A stretch of DNA of 18,079 nucleotides from positions 1-18,079 of the forward strand of contig CAYIYO010000036.1 of the NCBI GenBank assembly GCA_964367715.1, written 5' to 3'. This DNA is from CAYIYO01 sp964367715 (GTDB lineage Bacteria > Chlamydiota > Chlamydiia > Chlamydiales > Criblamydiaceae). The position numbers and the translations under genes are program-made. The notes under the pieces are model-generated. The model saw only the letters and a list, made by a program, of their open reading frames with translations, had not been told where the DNA came from and did not search any database. How positions within the stretch are numbered: position 1 is the first letter of the stretch; every line of letters starts with the position of its first letter. Positions 1-6,577 of the stretch are shown in pieces.

Positions 1-443
1 TGATTCATCAAGGGACGGATACGATTCCAGTCGAGTTCATTGGATTCAAGGAAAGTCAGTATGGAGACGATGTGTTGAATGAGGGGACGACATCGCAAGA
101 AAAGTTAGTGGCGAACCTTTTTGCGCAGATGATCGGATTAGCCGTGGGGCAGCGCAGCGATAATCCGAATAAAGAATTTTCGGGGAACCGTCCTTCCCAT
201 CTACTCCTTGCAAAGCAGGCTACTCCGTTTGCTGTGGGGGCATTGCTCGCATATTTTGAACATAAAGTGGCTTTCGAAGGATTCATTTGGAACATTAACT
301 CTTTCGATCAAGAAGGCGTGCAGTTAGGAAAAGTTTTAGCGAATAAAATCATCGATCAATTTAAAGCGTCGCACGAAGATGAAAATGCCTCCTCGTCTCC
401 TTTGATTAATTGTTTGTTGAAGCAGCTTGCTTCTCTAGAGTAA
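1..443 (+). CDS. pgi: Glucose-6-phosphate isomerase, C-terminal part (5' end outside window)
   Basis: Interconverts glucose 6-phosphate and fructose 6-phosphate in the cytoplasm (glycolysis and gluconeogenesis). The frame is open from base 3, so the gene begins upstream; a GTG at 72 lies inside the gene and is not the start. The first visible residues read IHQGTDTIPVEFIGF, the family's conserved segment just after the catalytic His region. Further on come FEHKVAFEGFIWNINSFDQ and EGVQLGKVLA, which match the second PGI signature, where the Lys of the QxGVxLGK motif sits in the active site. About 146 residues are visible, roughly the last quarter of a typical enzyme. The C-terminal tail of about 25 residues is variable. 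murG follows 18 bp after the stop. Identification is based on motifs recognised by eye. Confidence 0.93.
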   Translation, partial: IHQGTDTIPVEFIGFKESQYGDDVLNEGTTSQEKLVANLFAQMIGLAVGQRSDNPNKEFSGNRPSHLLLAKQATPFAVGALLAYFEHKVAFEGFIWNINSFDQEGVQLGKVLANKIIDQFKASHEDENASSSPLINCLLKQLASLE

Positions 444-461
444 TTTCGGTAAGATGAAATT

Positions 462-1565
462 ATGAATAAACGCATCCTTATCGCTGTAGGCGGCACTGCA
501 GGTCATGTCCATCCTGCCTTAGCTTTCGCGGCGCAGCTAAAAAATAGACATGAAGAGACTTCTCTTTTTTTTGCGGGAGGAGGATTGCACACTAACCGCT
601 ATTTTGATCGCGCGCTTTATCCGTTCGAAGAAATTTCGTGCGGCTACTTTCCTTTTAACCATCCGTTGACCTGTTTGCTTAGTCTTGCAAAAAATATGCG
701 GGGAATTTTGCAAAGTATTTTTTTTATTCGACGCGTGAAGCCCCACGCTGTTGTCGGATTCGGCAGCTACCACTCCTTTCCTGTCATGGTCGCCGCACGG
801 TTATTACGAGTTCCTTACCTTCTACACGAGTCCAACAGTATCCCAGGAAAGGTCAATCGTCTTCTTTCTAAATCGGCCATCGTGACTGGAATACAGTTTC
901 CTCTGACCGCACGTTACCTTAAAGGGCGCACCCATCAGGTGGAGATGCCTCTTCATCGCAACACCTATTCGACCGATGCGAGTTATTCCCATTATGGACT
1001 CGACCCAACACGCTGCACTCTGTTGGTATTTGGAGGCTCGCAAGGCGCCGCCGCCCTAAATGCGCTAATTCCCTCCCTGTTTTTAACAGGGGAGATCGAC
1101 TCTTCAGATTTACAAGTTATTCATTTTACTGGAAAAGAAGAACGCGTTGCAGATGTGAAGGGACAGTATGAAAAGCAGGGCGTGACGGCCTTCGTCGGCG
1201 CTTATGAATCCCAGATGCAGCGCGCGTGGGAAATTGCAACTGTTGTCATTTCGCGTTCAGGGGCGGGGACGATTGCAGAGCAAATTGAATACGAAGTCCC
1301 TGGAATCCTCATTCCCTTTCCTTTTGCCAGTGACAACCATCAAGAAAAAAATGCCGATTTCATGGTCGACACCGTACAAGGCGCTGATAAAATCTTAGAA
1401 GCAGATGTCACTCCTTCCTTACTTGCAAAGACTCTTGGAAGTTTTCTCGCACATAAATCAAAGCGTCTAAAAGAAATGCGAGAAAATATTCAGCGCTATA
1501 AAAAAGAAACAAAGGTGTCCACTCTTTGTTCCATTTTAGAAGAAGAATTATTGAAAATGAGTTAG
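462..1565 (+). CDS. murG: UDP-GlcNAc:lipid I N-acetylglucosaminyltransferase MurG
   Basis: Adds GlcNAc from UDP-GlcNAc to lipid I to make lipid II at the inner face of the cytoplasmic membrane. The 367 residues match the usual MurG length of about 355. The GT-B fold landmarks are in order: the N-terminal glycine loop GGTAGHVHPAL (residues 10-20), the segment GFGSYHSFPVMVAARLL (99-115) followed by HESNSIPGKVNRLL (122-135), the second glycine loop GGSQGA (191-196), and the UDP-GlcNAc site SRSGAGTIAEQ (264-274) with DNHQEKNA (291-298). The ATG at 462 is preceded by GGTAAG, a weak ribosome binding site. The stop is 6 bp before murC, so the two are probably co-transcribed. The first glycine loop is GGTAGH where many relatives have GGTGGH, a conservative variation. 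Confidence 0.95.
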   Translation: MNKRILIAVGGTAGHVHPALAFAAQLKNRHEETSLFFAGGGLHTNRYFDRALYPFEEISCGYFPFNHPLTCLLSLAKNMRGILQSIFFIRRVKPHAVVGFGSYHSFPVMVAARLLRVPYLLHESNSIPGKVNRLLSKSAIVTGIQFPLTARYLKGRTHQVEMPLHRNTYSTDASYSHYGLDPTRCTLLVFGGSQGAAALNALIPSLFLTGEIDSSDLQVIHFTGKEERVADVKGQYEKQGVTAFVGAYESQMQRAWEIATVVISRSGAGTIAEQIEYEVPGILIPFPFASDNHQEKNADFMVDTVQGADKILEADVTPSLLAKTLGSFLAHKSKRLKEMRENIQRYKKETKVSTLCSILEEELLKMS

Positions 1566-1571
1566 GTATTT

Positions 1572-2561
1572 ATGAAGCAAAAATGTCATTTTATTGGAAT
1601 CGGTGGAATTGGAATGAGCGGNNNNNNNNNNNNNNNNNNNNNNNNNNNNNNNNNNNNNNNNNNNNNNNNNNNNNNNNNNNNNNNNNNNNNNNNNNNNNNN
1701 NNNNNNNNNNNNNNNNNNNNNGCGATTGTGACCAATATCGGGCGCGATCACATGGATCATTATCAGACCAAAGAATGCCTCCTCGATGCGTTTGCGACTT
1801 TTATGAAGCAAGTGACATCACCAGAGCTTCTTTTTTGGTGCGGAGATAATAAGTACTTGCGGCAGCTTTCTCCGCAAGGCGTCAGTTATGGGTTTGGCGA
1901 GCACTGTGCGTTGCGTGCGCATAACTTTGAGCAAAAGGGATGGAAAGTTGTTTTCGATGTGATGTTTGATGATAAAAAATATTTTAATATAGAAGTTCCT
2001 CTCATCGGAGAACACAATGCTCTTAACGCGCTCGCCGTTTTTGGTCTCGCCCTTCGGTGTCAAATTCCTGAAGAGACGATTCGAGACGCCTTCCTCCGCT
2101 TTAAAGGCGTCCATCGACGCTGCGAACACAAGGGAGAGGTCAATAACATTCTCGTGATGGACGACTATGCGCACCATCCAACAGAGATCTCAAGCACGCT
2201 GCATGCCTTGCGCACCGCACTTCCTAACAAACGCCTCATCGTCCTTTTTCAGCCACATCGTTATTCGCGTGTGAAGGACTGCATCGGATCCTTCGCTGGA
2301 ATTTTCGACGAAGCCGATGAAGTCATTGTGACAGAAGTGTATAGTGCAGGGGAGGAAGCTCTAAAAGGAATCTCACACGAGATAATCCTCGAAGAAAATG
2401 CCGACACAACCGCAGCAATATTTAAACATGTTCCATTCGAGCAATTAGTCGACACCGTTGTGCCACACCTTCGACCTGACGATGTTGTCATCACACTTGG
2501 AGCAGGAACAATCACGACGATTGGATCCGAATTATTAACACGTTTACGTCAACAACGATGA
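1572..2561 (+). CDS. murC: UDP-N-acetylmuramate--L-alanine ligase MurC (interrupted by assembly gap)
   Basis: ATP-dependent ligase that adds L-Ala to UDP-MurNAc, the first amino acid of the peptidoglycan stem. Residues 1-17 carry the Rossmann motif HFIGIGGIGMSG. After the run of Ns the frame resumes at AIVTNIGRDHMDHY, then GEHNALNALAVFGLA, DDYAHHPTEI, FQPHRYSRVKDC and a C-terminal GAGTITTIG, all typical of MurC. Compared with E. coli MurC, about 150 residues should lie between the two visible parts, including the ATP-binding GTHGKTT loop. The 34 X residues are therefore a placeholder and the true gene is longer. The stop overlaps the ftsQ start in an ATGA. No D-Ala-D-Ala ligase domain is fused at the C-terminus, unlike the MurC-Ddl fusion known in Chlamydia. 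Confidence 0.93.
   Translation: MKQKCHFIGIGGIGMSXXXXXXXXXXXXXXXXXXXXXXXXXXXXXXXXXXAIVTNIGRDHMDHYQTKECLLDAFATFMKQVTSPELLFWCGDNKYLRQLSPQGVSYGFGEHCALRAHNFEQKGWKVVFDVMFDDKKYFNIEVPLIGEHNALNALAVFGLALRCQIPEETIRDAFLRFKGVHRRCEHKGEVNNILVMDDYAHHPTEISSTLHALRTALPNKRLIVLFQPHRYSRVKDCIGSFAGIFDEADEVIVTEVYSAGEEALKGISHEIILEENADTTAAIFKHVPFEQLVDTVVPHLRPDDVVITLGAGTITTIGSELLTRLRQQR
1622..1721. other. Assembly gap of 100 Ns inside murC
   Basis: Exactly 100 unknown bases, the conventional size for a scaffold gap of unknown length. The flanking codons remain in frame with each other, but the amount of MurC missing (about 150 residues by comparison with E. coli MurC, including the ATP-binding loop) implies the real gap is nearer 450-480 bp. 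Short frames that cross the gap are meaningless. Confidence 0.97.
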
Positions 2562-3397
2562 AACAACTCTCACCGAAAATTCCTTTTTTTCGCGCATTGT
2601 TTTGGATCTTTAGCTCGACCCTTCTCGTGAGTGGTTCTGCTGCCGGAGCGCTTTTTTTTTACAATTACCATAATAGTCAGCGGGGGGCGGATCCAAAGTA
2701 TACGATTGTGGCCCTCGTCCAGACGGGCCCAGAAAAGGAACAATTAAAAACCCCATATTTAGCGCAACTGCTCGACTTATCAGCAGATAAACCCACAAAT
2801 CTGTATCACTTTAAAACCTACGAAGCAAAACAAAAGCTTCTCGCTTCTCCTCTGATCAAAGAAGCCGAAGTAAAAAAGATTGCTCCCGGAACCATCTATG
2901 TCGATTATGTGGTGCGCAAACCGCTTGCTTATCTGGGCGATTATGAAAATACAGCAATCGATGCCGATGGAATTCTTTTTCCTTTTAAGCCCTTTTTTAC
3001 TCCGAAGCGGATTCCAGAGCTCTATATAGGAATGACAAAAGAGACGCTTGCATGGGGACAGGCTTTGTCTGGTAAAAATGCAGCGTTGGCACTCGATGTG
3101 ATGCGAACATTCAAACAACATTATCAGACAACGTCGATTTTGTTACAAAAGATTGATGTCTCAAAAGCATTTTCAGAAAGTTATGGCCATCGTCAAATTG
3201 TTGTGGTGATGGAGGATCCAGAGCTTAAAGCTTCCACGCAAGTGATCCTTCGCCTGAACACAGAAAACTACAAGGAAGACCTTAAACAATACCTCGCCCT
3301 ACGCGAAACCAATCTGTTAGCACTGCCTAAAAAATCGACTCTCTCTGCAATTGTCGTCGATCTTCGCATTCCTAATCTTGTCTTCATTCCAAAATAA
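2558..3397 (+). CDS. ftsQ: FtsQ-like divisome protein (POTRA domain)
   Basis: A bitopic inner-membrane protein that in other bacteria links early and late divisome components (the FtsQLB complex). The 279 residues start with a short cytoplasmic stretch, then one hydrophobic segment at about residues 10-33 (FRALFWIFSSTLLVSGSAAG). A periplasmic part follows. Residues about 82-135 (LYHFKTYEAKQKLLASPLI and VRKPLAYLG, then the AIDADGILFPF turn) fit the POTRA/FtsQ pattern of one strand-helix unit followed by a conserved D-x-DG loop. The start ATG overlaps the murC stop, suggesting translational coupling and a dcw-like cluster. From memory, CT764 has been proposed as the chlamydial FtsQ and lies in the same neighbourhood. 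Sequence similarity within this family is low, so the call rests on topology, the DxDG loop and gene context. Confidence 0.8.
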   Translation: MKQLSPKIPFFRALFWIFSSTLLVSGSAAGALFFYNYHNSQRGADPKYTIVALVQTGPEKEQLKTPYLAQLLDLSADKPTNLYHFKTYEAKQKLLASPLIKEAEVKKIAPGTIYVDYVVRKPLAYLGDYENTAIDADGILFPFKPFFTPKRIPELYIGMTKETLAWGQALSGKNAALALDVMRTFKQHYQTTSILLQKIDVSKAFSESYGHRQIVVVMEDPELKASTQVILRLNTENYKEDLKQYLALRETNLLALPKKSTLSAIVVDLRIPNLVFIPK

Positions 3398-3426
3398 ATT
3401 TCACGTCAAAGACAATGATTTTCTTT

Positions 3427-3456
3427 TTGGTTAAGAATAGTCTCTTGTGGTATGGT
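3427..3456 (+). promoter_or_regulatory. Possible sigma-70-type promoter for cutA
   Basis: TTGGTT (3427-3432) and TATGGT (3451-3456) are separated by 18 bp in the 95-bp space between ftsQ and cutA. The predicted start of transcription lies about 30 bp before the cutA start. Matches to consensus are partial (4 of 6 in each box), so this is tentative. Confidence 0.3.
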
Positions 3457-3492
3457 CTTGACCTTGAAGATTGAGAACTAGCGGAGGGGATC

Positions 3493-3837
3493 GTGTCAGA
3501 GTTTATCGAAATTCATTGGACCACTGGAAGCATCGATGAAGCGCGTCGCGTCTGTCGTTACCTTGTTCAAGAACGTCTTATTGCCTGCGCCCAAATTATT
3601 CCGTGGATCGAATCCATCTACATGTGGGACAATCAGCTAGAAACATCCCAAGAAAGTAAAGTTAACCTTAAAACACAACGCATCAACTACTCGAAAATCA
3701 AAGAAATTATCCAGAAAAACTGTACCTACGACATTCCTGAAATTACCTTCACACCTATTGAAGGAAATGAAGAATACATGGTGTGGTTAAAAGAAAGTAC
3801 AGCGGGAACACCCACCGCTGATATTGTAGAAGAATAA
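3493..3837 (+). CDS. cutA: CutA-family divalent-cation tolerance protein
   Basis: A small protein of the CutA1 family, which forms very stable trimers with a ferredoxin-like, PII-related fold. It was named for copper tolerance in E. coli, but its true role is unsettled. The 114 residues match the family length. The signature is clear: LIACAQIIPWIESIYMWDNQ (residues 30-49), a loop with SQESKVNLKT, the C-terminal motif YDIPEITFTPI and the closing EYMVWLKEST. The start is GTG at 3493, chosen because a strong ribosome binding site GGAGGGG sits at 3483-3489 just upstream. KhpA starts 46 bp after the stop. In C. trachomatis, as I recall, cutA directly follows murC-ddl. Here ftsQ lies between them. 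Confidence 0.92.
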   Translation: MSEFIEIHWTTGSIDEARRVCRYLVQERLIACAQIIPWIESIYMWDNQLETSQESKVNLKTQRINYSKIKEIIQKNCTYDIPEITFTPIEGNEEYMVWLKESTAGTPTADIVEE

Positions 3838-3883
3838 TCTACATTTTTAGTTTGTATCAATATTGTAAACCCTTGTGACTCTC

Positions 3884-4114
3884 ATGAAAGAATTTATCGA
3901 ATATATTGTAAAAAATTTGGTCGATGACCCGAACTCTGTCAATGTCGAATGCTTCGAAGGAGAAAAAGGCTTTGTTGTTGAAGTACGTGTCGGTTCCACC
4001 GATGTAGGGAAAGTCGTTGGAAAGCGCGGCGCCACCATCAATGCCATCCGTACAATCACAATGATGATTTGTGCAAGGCTTGGAAGAAAAGTCCGCGTCG
4101 AGCTCGTCGAATAA
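3884..4114 (+). CDS. khpA: KH-domain RNA-binding protein, KhpA (YlqC) family
   Basis: A single KH domain protein of 76 residues. KhpA proteins bind RNA in the cytoplasm, often as a heterodimer with KhpB/EloR, and in Gram-positive bacteria affect cell elongation and post-transcriptional control. The sequence starts MKEFIEYIVKNLVDDP, the usual beginning of the family, and contains the KH core GKVVGKRGATINAIRTI (about residues 46-62), where VGKRG is the GXXG loop of the nucleic-acid-binding face. An upstream GTG at 3875 would add three residues, but the ATG at 3884 matches family starts better. No clear Shine-Dalgarno sequence is visible. An intrinsic terminator follows at 4121-4147. In many genomes khpA sits near rpsP and ffh. 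Here its neighbours are cutA and ssb. Confidence 0.88.
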   Translation: MKEFIEYIVKNLVDDPNSVNVECFEGEKGFVVEVRVGSTDVGKVVGKRGATINAIRTITMMICARLGRKVRVELVE

Positions 4115-4120
4115 ATGTTA

Positions 4121-4147
4121 TCCGGCCCTTTGTGGCCGGAGATTTTT
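4121..4147 (+). terminator. Intrinsic terminator after khpA
   Basis: A perfect 7-bp GC-rich stem, TCCGGCC (4121-4127) pairing with GGCCGGA (4134-4140) around the loop CTTTGT, followed by GATTTTT. It lies 6 bp after the khpA stop codon and should end the transcript there. Confidence 0.85.
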
Positions 4148-4338
4148 CCGTAAGATTTTAACTATCATCTATTTAAATATTTATTGTTTTCTTTTCCTAC
4201 TTTAATTAGTAGGCGCGTTATTACTTTTTTCATTTCTTCTTTAGTTTTTCTTGTAAAAAAAAATCTAATCAATATAGTTAGGTTTTATCATGTATTCAAA
4301 AAATTCCTTTAATTTTAAAAAGGAGTTAAAACGTTCGG
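4148..4338. other. AT-rich intergenic stretch with a small hairpin, no gene seen
   Basis: First part of the 471-bp space between khpA and ssb. It is very AT-rich and has no coding frame of note. It contains a small hairpin, CCTACT (4196-4201) with AGTAGG (4208-4213), and a weaker near-palindrome around TCCTTTAA at 4310-4324. No convincing promoter boxes stand out. Confidence 0.6.
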
Positions 4339-4382
4339 TATAGGTTTGTTTTGTAGCAAACGGAATACAAAATAAACCTATA
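4339..4382. repeat. 17-bp stem hairpin abutting the 4379-4542 inverted repeat
   Basis: Left arm 4339-4355 (TATAGGTTTGTTTTGTA) pairs with right arm 4366-4382 (TACAAAATAAACCTATA) with one mismatched or wobble position and a 10-base loop. The right arm ends in TATA, which is also the first four bases of the next, larger inverted repeat, so the two structures are joined head to tail. There is no T-run after it on either strand that would make it an obvious terminator. Confidence 0.8.
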
Positions 4383-4542
4383 CACAAGTGAATTCAAAAA
4401 TTGGCTTTTTAAGCATGTCAAAGCCCCGGGATTCACCGATCGAAAGTCGGTTCATATTGTTAATATTAAACGACTTTCGATCGGTGAATCGCGGGAACTT
4501 TCACATAGCTTAAAAACCGATTCTTGATTTCACTTGTGTATA
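4379..4542. repeat. Long inverted repeat (fold-back element A), about 71-bp arms
   Basis: Left arm 4379-4449 starts TATACACAAGTGAA and ends ATTCACCGATCGAAAGTCG. Right arm 4471-4542 is its reverse complement with roughly nine differences, including two single-base indels. The 21-base centre is AT-rich. The best-preserved parts are the outer 14 bp and the inner 19 bp. It lies between the khpA terminator and ssb. No open reading frame is inside. The outermost TA on both ends would be compatible with a miniature transposable element using TA targets, but no transposase is present and no target duplication can be proven. Confidence 0.88.
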
Positions 4543-4585
4543 CAACGAGTTAGAAAAAAAGAATATTTTAGAAAGGAAAATCGTC

Positions 4586-4963
4586 ATGGTTGCTTTGAAT
4601 AAAGTTTACATTGCCGGACGCCTCACACGTAAGCCAGAGTTGAGAACCACGCCAGGAGGAGTTGCTGTCACTGATCTTCTCATCGCGTTGAATCGCGATT
4701 TTGTCACACAAAGTGGGGATCGCCAACAAGAAGTGTGTTTCGTTGATGTCGTTGTCTGGGGAAAACAAGCAGAAAGCTGCGTTAACTTCCTCGACTGCTC
4801 TTCCTCCGTTCTTGTCGAAGGACGCTTACAACTCGATGTCTGGTACGCAAATAGCGGAAAAGACAAACGTTGTAAATTGCGTGTCGCCGCCGAACGGGTC
4901 CAGTTTTTAGATAAAAAAGTCCCTGTAGAGAAATACGAAGAAGCGTATAATACGACGATATAG
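4586..4963 (+). CDS. ssb: Single-stranded DNA-binding protein (OB fold), lacking the acidic C-terminal tip
   Basis: Binds single-stranded DNA in replication, repair or recombination. The OB fold is clear from MVALNKVYIAGRLTRKPELR, the next strand GGVAVTDLLIALNRDF (residues 24-39), CFVDVVVWGKQAESC (52-66) and VLVEGRLQLDVW (74-85), ending with AAERVQFL. The start ATG at 4586 has AGAAAGGA about 10 bases upstream. The protein is only 125 residues and stops about 17 residues after the OB fold with EKYEEAYNTTI. The usual flexible linker and the DDDIPF-like acidic tip that recruits partner proteins are absent. It may be a second, specialised SSB with another SSB elsewhere in the genome, or a lineage-specific short form. 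rsbV follows about 67 bp downstream. Confidence 0.9.
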   Translation: MVALNKVYIAGRLTRKPELRTTPGGVAVTDLLIALNRDFVTQSGDRQQEVCFVDVVVWGKQAESCVNFLDCSSSVLVEGRLQLDVWYANSGKDKRCKLRVAAERVQFLDKKVPVEKYEEAYNTTI

Positions 4964-4978
4964 TTCGACAATACAATT

Positions 4979-4999
4979 TTTTATTCTGATAGAATAAAA
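4979..4999. other. AT-rich hairpin between ssb and rsbV
   Basis: TTTTATTC (4979-4986) pairs with GAATAAAA (4992-4999) around TGATA. It lies 16 bp after the ssb stop. It could be a weak bidirectional terminator or just AT-rich promoter DNA (TAGAAT at 4991-4995 resembles a -10 box). The stem has few GC pairs. Confidence 0.35.
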
Positions 5000-5030
5000 T
5001 TAGAAAGCGAATCATAGGCAGGGGGGACAT

Positions 5031-5387
5031 ATGGAAGATTTTATTGATATCCAAGAAAAGAAAAACGGCTCCATCACAACAATCACAATCAATGGCCGTC
5101 TCGATGCCGTCTCCTCTCCTCTGGCAGAAAAATTTATTTTTGATCTCATCAACAATCACCAGCACCAACTCATTCTCGAATTTTCTGGGGTCAACTACCT
5201 AAGCAGCGCAGGAATGCGGATGCTTCTTTCGACAACAAAAAAATTGAGGGGAGTCTCGGGAAGGCTAGTGGTCTGCTCCGTACAAAACAACGTCATGGAC
5301 ATCCTTAAAATGTCAGGTTTCGATCATGTACTGGAGTTAATAGAGAATGAAGAAGAAGCGATTAAAAAATTTCAAGTCCACGCATAA
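5031..5387 (+). CDS. rsbV: Anti-sigma factor antagonist (STAS domain, RsbV type)
   Basis: A 118-residue single STAS-domain protein of the SpoIIAA/RsbV family. Such proteins, when unphosphorylated, bind an anti-sigma kinase (RsbW type) and release a sigma factor; the kinase inactivates them by phosphorylating a Ser. The STAS core is evident: TTITINGRLDAVSSPLAEKF (residues 16-35), LILEFSGVNYLSSAGMRMLL (47-66) and a C-terminal LKMSGFDHVLELIENEEEA. Ser59 in LSSAG aligns by eye with the phosphorylated Ser of RsbV (MDSTG), with the preceding Asp replaced by Ser58, common in this subgroup. A strong ribosome binding site AGGGGGG lies just before the ATG. In Chlamydia the homologue, as I recall, sits directly before miaA, as here. 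No RsbW kinase is in the window. Confidence 0.9.
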   Translation: MEDFIDIQEKKNGSITTITINGRLDAVSSPLAEKFIFDLINNHQHQLILEFSGVNYLSSAGMRMLLSTTKKLRGVSGRLVVCSVQNNVMDILKMSGFDHVLELIENEEEAIKKFQVHA

Positions 5388-5417
5388 TATCCTTTCTATT
5401 TGACCTAATAGTCGACT

Positions 5418-5448
5418 CCTGATAGCCTCAATTTGCGAGAAAATCAGG
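5418..5448 (+). promoter_or_regulatory. Possible leader hairpin masking the miaA ribosome binding region
   Basis: CCTGAT (5418-5423) can pair with ATCAGG (5443-5448), which ends two bases before the ATG at 5451, and CTC (5427-5429) with GAG (5437-5439) can extend the helix inside. A TTGACC at 5400-5405 with TAGCCT 17 bp later (5423-5428) could be a weak promoter in the same stretch. Both proposals are tentative and partly exclude each other. Confidence 0.25.
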
Positions 5449-5450
5449 TT

Positions 5451-6497
5451 ATGGTGGTTAATGTGACGACGACGTGGACAGCAGTCGAAAAAGAAGAAAT
5501 TGAGCGGATCTATACCGGATACGCCATTGAAGCCCAAAAGCAGCTTACCACCACCCTTCAAAAACCCCGTAAAAAAATTATTATTATAGGTGGTCCCACC
5601 GCAGCAGGGAAATCGGATTTTGCACTAAAATTGGCAAAAGAGCTGGGAGGAGAAATCATCTCCGGCGATTCCATGCAAGTCTATCGCGGCATGGACATCG
5701 GTACAGCAAAACCAAGTGCCGAAGAGCAAAAAGAAGTTCCCCACCATATTATCGATATTCACGATGTGAAAGATCCTTTTAATGTCGTCGACTTTTACTA
5801 CGAAGCACGTCACATTTGCCAACAAATCCTCGCCCGTGAAGCAGTTCCTATCATCGTCGGAGGCTCTGGCTTCTACCTCCACGCACTGATCTATGGCCCT
5901 CCTGCTGGCCCGCCTTCTGTTCTCGAATTGCGTAAAAGCCTAGAAAAAGAGATGGAAGAACGCGGATCAGAAGCCATGTATGCACAGCTGATGCAGCTCG
6001 ATCCTCAGTATGCCAATACGATCACAAAGAATGACAAGCAAAAGATCGTCCGCGCCTTAGAAATCATGCGTCTCACAGGAAAAAAAGTAAGTAAGATCTC
6101 CTGGCAAGGGCGAAGAAAACCCCAAAACTATGATTTCCGTTGCTGGTTTCTTCATCGCCCGAGAGACATTCTCTATAAGCGCATCGATCACCGTTGCGAA
6201 AAAATGTTAGAGATGGGATTGATCGAAGAAGTTCAACGTCTCGAGGCCGAAGGGATTAAAGAAAACTCGTCCGCCGCACAAGCAATTGGCTACAAGCAAA
6301 CGCTGGACTATTTAGCCTCTCCCCAAACCAAGGCCGACTACAAGCATTTTGTAGAAAAATTTCAACAAGCGTCCAGAAATTATGCGAAACGCCAGTTCAC
6401 ATGGTTTCGCAAAGAACCTCTCTTTCGTTGGCTCGACCTTGACATGCACGATGCAGAAACTGCGTTGGATATGGTCATTCAAGACTATCGCAGCTGA
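5451..6497 (+). CDS. miaA: tRNA dimethylallyltransferase MiaA
   Basis: Transfers the dimethylallyl group from DMAPP to N6 of A37 in tRNAs that read UNN codons, the first step of ms2i6A formation. Visible motifs are the P-loop GGPTAAGKSDFALKLAKEL, GDSMQVYRGMDIGTAKPS, GGSGFYLHALIYG, IVRALEIMRLTGK, AIGYKQTLDYL and RNYAKRQFTWFRKE, so all the expected functional parts are present. I chose the ATG at 5451 (348 residues). A TTG at 5433 would add six residues but has no ribosome binding site. The P-loop begins about 45 residues in, later than in E. coli MiaA, leaving an N-terminal extension without recognised motifs. The gene ends the + strand run and is followed by an intrinsic terminator built from repeat sequence at 6560-6585. 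Confidence 0.93.
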   Translation: MVVNVTTTWTAVEKEEIERIYTGYAIEAQKQLTTTLQKPRKKIIIIGGPTAAGKSDFALKLAKELGGEIISGDSMQVYRGMDIGTAKPSAEEQKEVPHHIIDIHDVKDPFNVVDFYYEARHICQQILAREAVPIIVGGSGFYLHALIYGPPAGPPSVLELRKSLEKEMEERGSEAMYAQLMQLDPQYANTITKNDKQKIVRALEIMRLTGKKVSKISWQGRRKPQNYDFRCWFLHRPRDILYKRIDHRCEKMLEMGLIEEVQRLEAEGIKENSSAAQAIGYKQTLDYLASPQTKADYKHFVEKFQQASRNYAKRQFTWFRKEPLFRWLDLDMHDAETALDMVIQDYRS

Positions 6498-6530
6498 CCA
6501 ACTCCTCGCCTTAACATTCGCTACCTAAAT

Positions 6531-6577
6531 CCAAACCTCGCCCCAACGGCTTATGGAGTGCGGTGACTTGTCACCGC
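6531..6577 (+). repeat. Outer block of the fold-back repeat family (solo or truncated copy)
   Basis: This stretch begins CCAAACCTCGCCCCAACGGC and continues TTATGGAGTGCGG. The same block, with one or two changes, is the outer end of the large inverted repeat at 15096-15520: on the + strand at 15109-15141 and inverted at 15475-15507. No inverted partner of it is found on the right side of element B (6649-6977), so here the outer arm is single. It lies 33 bp after the miaA stop. Confidence 0.85.

Noticed and set aside
1526..1849. Short frames spanning the N run in both strands
   Set aside because: They are in the wrong frame relative to MurC and consist largely of unknown residues.
4339..4542. 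Element A considered as a riboswitch or attenuator of ssb
   Set aside because: The arms are too long and too perfectly paired, no T-run follows, and no ligand-binding family pattern was recognised.
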